From: Streptomyces sp. XY006
GTDB taxonomy: Bacteria > Actinomycetota > Actinomycetes > Streptomycetales > Streptomycetaceae
Assembly (NCBI RefSeq): GCF_002237655.1
Contig: NZ_NOKT01000013.1
Location: 62,001 to 126,000, forward strand
Length of the DNA stretch: 64,000 nt
Reading direction: 5' to 3'
Positions 58,458 to 64,000 of the stretch are shown here, piece by piece; the stretch's first letter is position 1, and each line of letters begins with the position of its first letter. The notes below the pieces were generated by a model that did not search any database, had not been told where the DNA came from, and worked only from the letters and a program-made list of their open reading frames with translations. The position numbers were made by a program, and so were the translations under genes.

Positions 58458-59513
58458 ATGGACCAGGCGCTGTACGGGGAACAGTCCCGCAACCCGTTCG
58501 CGCGGACCGTGCGGCTCACCGAGGACGGACTCCGCAGGGGCGGCCGCATGACCCCGCTGGACGAACTGAACCTGGCCGCCATGGCGGAAGCGTTCCTGCG
58601 GGGCCGCTGGCTCGGCGGCGGTGGCACCGAACGCCCCCTCGGGGCGCTGCCGCAGGGCCCCGGCCTCGTCCCGGTCACCCGCGTGACCGGCACCATCACC
58701 CCCCTGAGGACCCGTCACACCGCCGACTTCGCCCGGGCCCTGGGCGAACTGGCGGTACGCAGGTGCGGGGGACCTGACCACGTGGCCGCTCTCGCCGCGC
58801 GGGCGCAGTCGGAGGGCGTACCGCTCTGGATCGCGCGCCGTCACGCACCCGGGCCCGCCGGACCGGTGACCGTCGCCGTGGACCGGCGCTCGGTACGCGT
58901 GGACGTCTGGGGCCCGCACGCCCCGGCCGTGCGGCTGCGTGCCCCGTACGGTTACCGCCCCGACAGTGCCGACCGGTCGGGCGCCCTGGTCCTGTACGTC
59001 GGCGACGTCTCCGCACGGCTCGAACTGCGCAAGAGGGCGCGCAAGTCCAAGAGCAAGGTCGAGATCAGCCTGCCCGACCGGGTCTGGACCCTGCGCCGCG
59101 AGAACGCGGAGAGCTCACGGCTCCTGCGGGACGACCGGCCGGTCGCCCTGCTGACCCGCCCCTCGCGGTGGCCCGGACCGCCGCCCGGCTCGGTGCTGCT
59201 GCCGCTGGCCGAGGTGCACCACGAGAGCCCCGACCCCCTGGACGCCGTCATGGCCCACGCGGTCGCCGTGTCCTTCGGTCTCGGCGACACCACGGGCCTG
59301 GCCAGGTTCCGCGCGGTCAGGCGCCGCCGGGAGACGGACGAGGAGCTCTGGGACCGCCCCTGGTTCAGCAACCTGGGCCGCGACCGCGACGACAACGAAC
59401 CCGGCGGCGGCGACGGCTGGGGCAGCGACGGCGGTGACGGGGGCGACGGCGGGGGAGGCGGCGGTGACGGTGGTGGTGGCGGGGACGGCGGCGGAGGAGG
59501 CGGAGGCGACTAG
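58458..59513 (+). CDS. Unknown protein with Gly/Asp-rich tail
   Basis: 351 residues. The main part (about 1-300) has no recognised family; it contains a moderately hydrophobic middle with VTVAVDRRSVRVDVWGPHAP and ALVLYVGDVSARLELRKRAR. The last 35 residues are almost only Gly and Asp (GGGDGWGSDGGDGGDGGGGG and so on). There is no signal peptide or membrane segment. Such tails occur in Streptomyces proteins near TIGR04222-like families, but that link is only a guess. It may follow groEL by chance; a terminator separates them. Confidence 0.75.
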   Translation: MDQALYGEQSRNPFARTVRLTEDGLRRGGRMTPLDELNLAAMAEAFLRGRWLGGGGTERPLGALPQGPGLVPVTRVTGTITPLRTRHTADFARALGELAVRRCGGPDHVAALAARAQSEGVPLWIARRHAPGPAGPVTVAVDRRSVRVDVWGPHAPAVRLRAPYGYRPDSADRSGALVLYVGDVSARLELRKRARKSKSKVEISLPDRVWTLRRENAESSRLLRDDRPVALLTRPSRWPGPPPGSVLLPLAEVHHESPDPLDAVMAHAVAVSFGLGDTTGLARFRAVRRRRETDEELWDRPWFSNLGRDRDDNEPGGGDGWGSDGGDGGDGGGGGGDGGGGGDGGGGGGGD

Positions 59514-59547
59514 CCCCCGCCCCGCCGAAGGCCCTCGCCCCGCCGAA

Positions 59548-59572
59548 GGCCCCCGCCCCCTGCGCGGGGGCT
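59548..59572. terminator. Bidirectional terminator after the Gly/Asp-tailed gene
   Basis: GCCCCCGC (59549-59556) pairs with GCGGGGGC (59564-59571) with a 7-nt loop, flanked by two direct copies of GCCCCGCCGAAGGCCC upstream. Confidence 0.55.
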
Positions 59573-59619
59573 GGTCCGCCGCACTCGGCCGGCCCGCCGG
59601 AGTCGGCACCCCGTGCAGG

Positions 59620-60327
59620 TCAGAGCTCCGTCGGCTCCAGTGCTCCCAGCTGCTGCATCAGCCCCAGCCGGTCGTACTGCCACCACCCCTCGGCGATCTT
59701 GCCGTCCGGCGTGCACCGGTGGACGGTCGTGCCGGTCATGGTGACGTCCTGGCCGGTCGGCGGGATCCCGAGGAACTCGCCCGTGTGCCGCCCGTGGAAG
59801 GTCCACCGGGTGCACACCCGGTCGCCCTGCGCCATCTGGTCCTCGATCGTGAACGAGAAGTCGAACCCGCCGCGCCACACCTCCACCTCGCGGCGCACCG
59901 CGTCCAGTCCGATGACGTCCTGCACATTGCCGGGGTCGTGGTCGTGGTAGTCCTCGACGAACACGTCGTTGAACGCCGGCGCGTCACCCTGCCCGGGCGC
60001 GAGCTCGAAGAACCTGCGTGCGGTGGCCGCGTACAGCTGTTCGTCCCGCACCACGTCCAGGTCCGTGAAGGTCGGCTCCTCGTCACAGAGCGCCACCATC
60101 TCCTGGAAGATCCGGTCGGTCTCCGGGAGCCCCGAGTTCCGCATCGCGTCCTCGTACGACGGGAACTCCACGATCTCCACGATGTGCGAGGCGTCGGACC
60201 GGTCCTTCGCCACCACACTGTGCGTCGCGGTCCGTTTCCCACGGGTCTGCTCGACCCACCGGTCCATCAGCCGGTTCATCTCGTCGAGCCGGCTGGTCCT
60301 GCATTCGATGAGCTGTACGAAGGTCAT
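59620..60327 (-). CDS. ABM-like / SnoaL-like fusion protein
   Basis: 235 residues from the ATG at 60327. The first about 95 residues (MTFVQLIECRTSRLDEMNRL, IVEIVEFPSYEDAMRNSGLP) look like an antibiotic-monooxygenase-type dimeric domain. The rest (from about 100: AATARRFFELAPGQGDAPAF, DHDPGNVQDVIGLDAVRREV, GRHTGEFLGIPPTGQDVTMT) is a SnoaL-like polyketide cyclase or ester-cyclase fold. The substrate is unknown. It diverges from the STAND gene with a 98-nt intergenic interval. Confidence 0.85.
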   Translation of the reverse strand: MTFVQLIECRTSRLDEMNRLMDRWVEQTRGKRTATHSVVAKDRSDASHIVEIVEFPSYEDAMRNSGLPETDRIFQEMVALCDEEPTFTDLDVVRDEQLYAATARRFFELAPGQGDAPAFNDVFVEDYHDHDPGNVQDVIGLDAVRREVEVWRGGFDFSFTIEDQMAQGDRVCTRWTFHGRHTGEFLGIPPTGQDVTMTGTTVHRCTPDGKIAEGWWQYDRLGLMQQLGALEPTEL

Positions 60328-60425
60328 ACTCGCCCCACCTCCGGCCCCCCTGGGTCCGGCTGAACAGCACCATTGTCCCCATGCGGGCCGGGTGTCGCCT
60401 CCCGGCGCTTTGGCATCATGAGGGG

Positions 60426-63400
60426 ATGGGGTGGTGGGGGAGACGGGGGGCGCGGTCGGTGGCCGCGGGGCGGGACATCGGCGTGGCCGTCACCGGCGAC
60501 CACAACCACCTCGTCCTCACCCGGCAGGTGCGCTCGGCGTACTGGGAGCAGGTCCGCAGGATCGCCCCCGCCGAACTCGTCGGCCGCGAGCGGGAACTCG
60601 CCGAGCTGACCTCCTTCTGCACGGCCGACTCCGGCCCGTCGTACGCCTGGTGGCGCGCGGAGGCGTGGGCGGGCAAGACGGCGCTGCTGTCCTGGTTCGC
60701 GCTGCACCCGCCCCGGGGCGTGCGGATCGTGCCCTTCTTCGTCACGGCCCGCCTCGGCGCCCAGAACGACGTCGGGGCCTACGTCGACGTCGTACTGGAA
60801 CAGCTCGCCGAACTGGCCGGTGAGGACCTGCCCGCGCATCTGACCGAGGCGACCCGCGAAGCCCATCTCCTGCACCTGTACGGCGCGGCCGCCCGTGCCT
60901 GCGCCGGACGCGGCGAGCGCCTGGTGCTGCTGCTCGACGGCCTGGACGAGGACCGCGGCGTCACCACCGGCGCCGAGGCCCACAGCATCGCCGGCCTGCT
61001 GCCCGCCTCACCGGAGTCCGGCCTGCGCGTCCTGGTGGCGGGCCGGCTGAACCCGCCGCTGCCGGGCGACGTACCGGACCGCCACCCCCTGCGCGACCCC
61101 GCGGTCCTCCGCACGCTCGCCCCCTCCCCGCACGCCCAGACGATCCGCGCCGAGGCCGAACGCGAGCTGAAACGCCTGATCGAGGCCGGCGGCCTGGAGT
61201 ACGACCTGCTGGCCCTGGTGACAACGGCGAACGGCGGCCTGACGGCCGACGACCTGTCCACCCTGACCGGCGCGGTCACGTACCGCGTACGCGACGTGTT
61301 GCGCACCCGGGCGGGGCGGACGTTCGAGGTCAGGTCGAACGTCTACCTCCTCGGGCACGAGGAGCTGCACCAGCGGGCGCTGGACATGCTCGGCACCGCC
61401 GAACTCGACCGCCACCGGGAGCGGTTGCACGCCTGGGCGGACACCTGGCGGGACCGTGGCTGGCCGGACGGGACGCCGGACTACCTGCTGTCGGGCTACT
61501 TCGCGCTCCTGCGCGAGACAAGGGACCTGCGGCGCGCGGTCGGCTGGGCCGTGGACGCGGTACGCCACGACCGGATGCTCGATGTCACCGGCGGCGACGC
61601 GGCGGCCCTCGCCGAGATACGCAACGCCGAGGAGATGGTGACCGAGGCGGGCGTACCCGACCTGAGGGACCTGGTCCGGCTCTCGCTGAGGCGTGAGGAA
61701 CTGGAGCACCGCAACGACACCGTCACCCGCACCTTCCCCTGGGCCTGGGCCATGCTCGGCCGGGTGCGCCGGGCGGAGGCGCTCGCCCGCAGCATCCCGA
61801 GCCTCGACTGGAGGGCCCTGGCGCTGGCGGACATCGCGGCCGTGCGGCTCGCCGCCGGTGAACGCGCGGAGGCCGTACGGCTGCTGGAGGAGGCGGAGCA
61901 GGCCGCCGAGCGCTACCCCTTCGACTTCGACGACGAGCGGGATCACGCCCTCGCCGAGGTGAGCCGCGGCTGGGCGGACGCCGGACTGTTCGACCGAGCC
62001 GAGCGCCTGGTCACGGCTGTCGCCGATGTCGACCTCCGGGTGGACCTGCTGGCCGATCTCGTCCGGGCCCTGGTGGCCGCGGGGGCCGCCGACCGGGCCG
62101 GGGAGCTGTGCCTCCGGCAGGAACACGACCATGTACGGAGTCTCGGTCTCGCGACGGCGGCAGCGGCTCTGACGGAGGCGGGCCACCTCGACCGGGCGCA
62201 GGGGCTGGCCCGGTCCGCCGACCCCGCGGCACGGCCCCTGGTGAGGGCGCGGATCGCCGGACCCCTGCGACGGGCCGGACGGGACGGCGAGGCCGAGACG
62301 CTCCTGGCGGCGGTGGACGCCGAGGCGGCGCCGTCACCTCTGCTCGCCGAGGTCGTCGAGGCGCTCGCCGAGGCCGGCGCGTTCGACCGGGCCGAGCGTG
62401 CCGCCCTGTTGTCCGGCGGCGCCGACGAGCGCGGATGGGCACTGCGACGGGTGGTACGGGCCTTGGCAGCGACCGGGGACCGGGCTCGCGCCGGAGCACT
62501 GGTCGCGCGCATCGAGCACCCGGCTGTGCGCTCGGGCGCGAGAGTGGCGGTCGTGGAGGGGCTGGCACAAGCGGGCGACCTGGTGAAGGCGGAGACCCTG
62601 GCCCGCGGTCTCGTCGACGAGGAGGCCCGTGACACGGCCGTGCGCTTGGTCGTCAACGCGCTCATCAAGGCGGGTGAGACCGATCGGGCGGAGCGGCTGG
62701 CGGGCAAGGACACGGAAACGGAGCCCGGCGATCCGGCGCTCTGCGCGGTGATCGAGGAACGGGCCCGAGCAGGTGAGCTGGACCGGGCGACTGAGATGGC
62801 GACATCGCTCGGCTCGACCGAGGGCCACGAAGCGCTCGTACGCGGTGCCGTGAGATCCGGTCGCGACTCCGGCCGGCTGGCCGAGCTGGTCGCGCGAACG
62901 GAGGCCGGGATCAGGCGTTCCATGAGGGGCGGGAGCCTCCACCCGGCACACACCGCGATCATCCTGGCCGAGGCTGGGTTCGGCGATGCCGCACGGGCGG
63001 TGCTGGACCAGGTGGGCGTGCCCACGGTGGAGGACCCCGACGCGGTCGGCCCCGGCGAGCAGGTCCATGCGGGACAGATGGCCCAGGCGCTGGCGTACGC
63101 CGGTCGCTTCGACGCCGCCGAGGAACTGGTCCGTGGACTGGGCCACCGCCCAGGCGGTGTCTTCGCGCTCACGCCGCTGATCGAGCGGCTGTGCGCGGCG
63201 GAGGAGTTCGACCGGGCCATCGCCTTCGTGGCGGGTCTGGACGAACGCCTGCGCGATCCGTCGCGCGCCGAGATCGTCGTGGCACTGGCCGACGCCGGGG
63301 CGGTGGAACGGGCCGTCTCACTCACCCGCGAGGTCACGGACCCCGGTTCCCGCGTGCGCTGCTGGGCCAGGATCGCGGTGGCTCTCGCCGCCGCGGGCGA

Positions 63401-63983
63401 CCGGCGGGCGGCCGAGGACGCTCTGGCGCAGGCCGAGTCCCGTGACGAGCGGAAACTGCTGGAGCTCTGGGCGATCCCCGACCTCCTGCGCGCCTGGTTC
63501 ACCCTCGGCAGGAGCGAGGCGGGTGACCACCTGCTGGCCCGGCTCGACGACGACGGCCCGCCCGGCTTCGGCGGGGCGGTCGTCCATGCGCTGGTGGAGG
63601 CCGGGGAGTACGAGCGCGCCCGTGAGCTGACCCTGCGCCCGGGCTGGGAGAGCAACCAGGCGGTTCTGGTGACCTACCTGGTGGAGGCCGGCGAACACGC
63701 CCGTGCCGACGAACTGGCTCGCGCTCTCGGGCTGACCGGCGTCCGGCCCGCGGACCGACCGCCCTTCGCCGTCGTCCGCGCCTGGGTGGCCCTCGCCCCC
63801 GTCGTCGAGCCCGCCCGCGGCCGGGCGCTGGTCGCCCAGGCGCTGAGGCACGAGACCCTCCAGGAAGTACTCCCGGCCATCGTCCGCGTGGAGCCCGACG
63901 CGGTGCCGCTGATCGTCGACGCGCTGGGGCAGCAGACGCTCCAGGACCGGCCTACTGCGGCCCGTACTTCCGTCCCGTCCTAG
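60426..63983 (+). CDS. STAND/NACHT-like NTPase with many helical repeats
   Basis: 1185 residues from the ATG at 60426 (MGWWGRRGARSVAAGRDIGV), preceded by GAGGGG; an upstream ATG at 60381 is less supported. The N-terminal motif GRDIGVAVTGDHNHLV is typical of bacterial STAND proteins. Walker A variant WRAEAWAGKTALLSWF (Lys about 84, Thr 85; the first Gly is Ala) and Walker B LVLLLDGLDED (about 170-176) follow, with a winged region to about 320. From about 440 on, at least 12 repeats of about 33 residues (DRAExLA ... ALAxAGD) form a TPR/HEAT-like sensor. No effector domain is visible. Such NTPases often sense phage or stress; here function is inference. Confidence 0.85.
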   Translation: MGWWGRRGARSVAAGRDIGVAVTGDHNHLVLTRQVRSAYWEQVRRIAPAELVGRERELAELTSFCTADSGPSYAWWRAEAWAGKTALLSWFALHPPRGVRIVPFFVTARLGAQNDVGAYVDVVLEQLAELAGEDLPAHLTEATREAHLLHLYGAAARACAGRGERLVLLLDGLDEDRGVTTGAEAHSIAGLLPASPESGLRVLVAGRLNPPLPGDVPDRHPLRDPAVLRTLAPSPHAQTIRAEAERELKRLIEAGGLEYDLLALVTTANGGLTADDLSTLTGAVTYRVRDVLRTRAGRTFEVRSNVYLLGHEELHQRALDMLGTAELDRHRERLHAWADTWRDRGWPDGTPDYLLSGYFALLRETRDLRRAVGWAVDAVRHDRMLDVTGGDAAALAEIRNAEEMVTEAGVPDLRDLVRLSLRREELEHRNDTVTRTFPWAWAMLGRVRRAEALARSIPSLDWRALALADIAAVRLAAGERAEAVRLLEEAEQAAERYPFDFDDERDHALAEVSRGWADAGLFDRAERLVTAVADVDLRVDLLADLVRALVAAGAADRAGELCLRQEHDHVRSLGLATAAAALTEAGHLDRAQGLARSADPAARPLVRARIAGPLRRAGRDGEAETLLAAVDAEAAPSPLLAEVVEALAEAGAFDRAERAALLSGGADERGWALRRVVRALAATGDRARAGALVARIEHPAVRSGARVAVVEGLAQAGDLVKAETLARGLVDEEARDTAVRLVVNALIKAGETDRAERLAGKDTETEPGDPALCAVIEERARAGELDRATEMATSLGSTEGHEALVRGAVRSGRDSGRLAELVARTEAGIRRSMRGGSLHPAHTAIILAEAGFGDAARAVLDQVGVPTVEDPDAVGPGEQVHAGQMAQALAYAGRFDAAEELVRGLGHRPGGVFALTPLIERLCAAEEFDRAIAFVAGLDERLRDPSRAEIVVALADAGAVERAVSLTREVTDPGSRVRCWARIAVALAAAGDRRAAEDALAQAESRDERKLLELWAIPDLLRAWFTLGRSEAGDHLLARLDDDGPPGFGGAVVHALVEAGEYERARELTLRPGWESNQAVLVTYLVEAGEHARADELARALGLTGVRPADRPPFAVVRAWVALAPVVEPARGRALVAQALRHETLQEVLPAIVRVEPDAVPLIVDALGQQTLQDRPTAARTSVPS

Positions 63984-64000
63984 ACGACACCGCCCCCAGC

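Overview
The window is a high-GC actinobacterial chromosome segment, almost certainly Streptomyces. The grounds are strong G/C third-position bias, frequent GTG starts, HrdB-like promoters (TTGAC(C) with TAnnnT), CIRCE-controlled groES-groEL with a His-rich GroEL1 tail, actinobacterial extensions on L23, S3, S5, S9 and L17, and the long conserved core gene order. No rRNA, tRNA, CRISPR array, integrase or classical transposase was seen.

Layout. (1) 1-4432: the 3' part of a large RHS/YD-repeat polymorphic toxin with a variable C-terminal domain that looks ADP-ribosyltransferase-like, followed 14 nt later by a probable immunity gene. (2) 4433-21732: a long leader with a strong promoter, then the S10-spc-alpha ribosomal superoperon (rpsJ-rplC-rplD-rplW-rplB-rpsS-rplV-rpsC-rplP-rpmC-rpsQ / rplN-rplX-rplE-rpsN-rpsH-rplF-rplR-rpsE-rpmD-rplO / secY-adk-map-infA-rpmJ-rpsM-rpsK-rpoA-rplQ), without rpsD. 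(3) 21756-25160: truA, two unrecognised membrane-associated genes, rplM-rpsI. (4) 25255-33962: glmM, a DUF389 membrane protein, coaA, a frameshifted ABC-2 ATPase with its permease, glmS, a small secreted protein, acpS and a small membrane protein. (5) 34053-39450: a BtrH-like protein behind a palindromic operator, a secreted beta-helix protein, nnr and a secreted L,D-transpeptidase. (6) 39512-46152: alr, an alpha/beta hydrolase and the t6A genes tsaE, tsaB, rimI, tsaD, with a 55-codon ORF and a cysteine-less YkuD-like protein inserted. (7) 46219-55950: a divergent GH3 glycosidase/LacI pair, an LCP wall-polymer ligase, a YCII (DGPF) gene with a frameshifted ECF42-type sigma gene, a SAM methyltransferase and two tandem lipoprotein polysaccharide deacetylases. 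(8) 55984-58374: groES-groEL1 with two CIRCE operators and a strong terminator. (9) 58458-63983: a Gly/Asp-tailed unknown protein, an ABM/SnoaL-like fusion and a 1185-residue STAND-type NTPase with many helical repeats.

Functional themes are translation and protein export (most of the first 25 kb), cell-wall precursor supply and wall editing (glmM, glmS, alr, L,D-transpeptidase, LCP, deacetylases), cofactor supply and repair (coaA, acpS, nnr), tRNA t6A modification, and two conflict-type modules (RHS toxin/immunity and the STAND ATPase).

The most unusual sequence-level observations are: two short GC-rich palindromic insertions (41 nt and 32 nt) that each frameshift a gene and whose removal restores exact full-length frames; an 87-bp, in-frame, stop-codon-containing tandem triplication of the 3' end of a methyltransferase gene; a 15-bp tandem array that repeats one arm of a terminator hairpin; two ribosomal promoters with nearly the same core; and perfect palindromic operators at 33999-34014 and 42713-42736. 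All family assignments come from reading the sequence; no database search was run.
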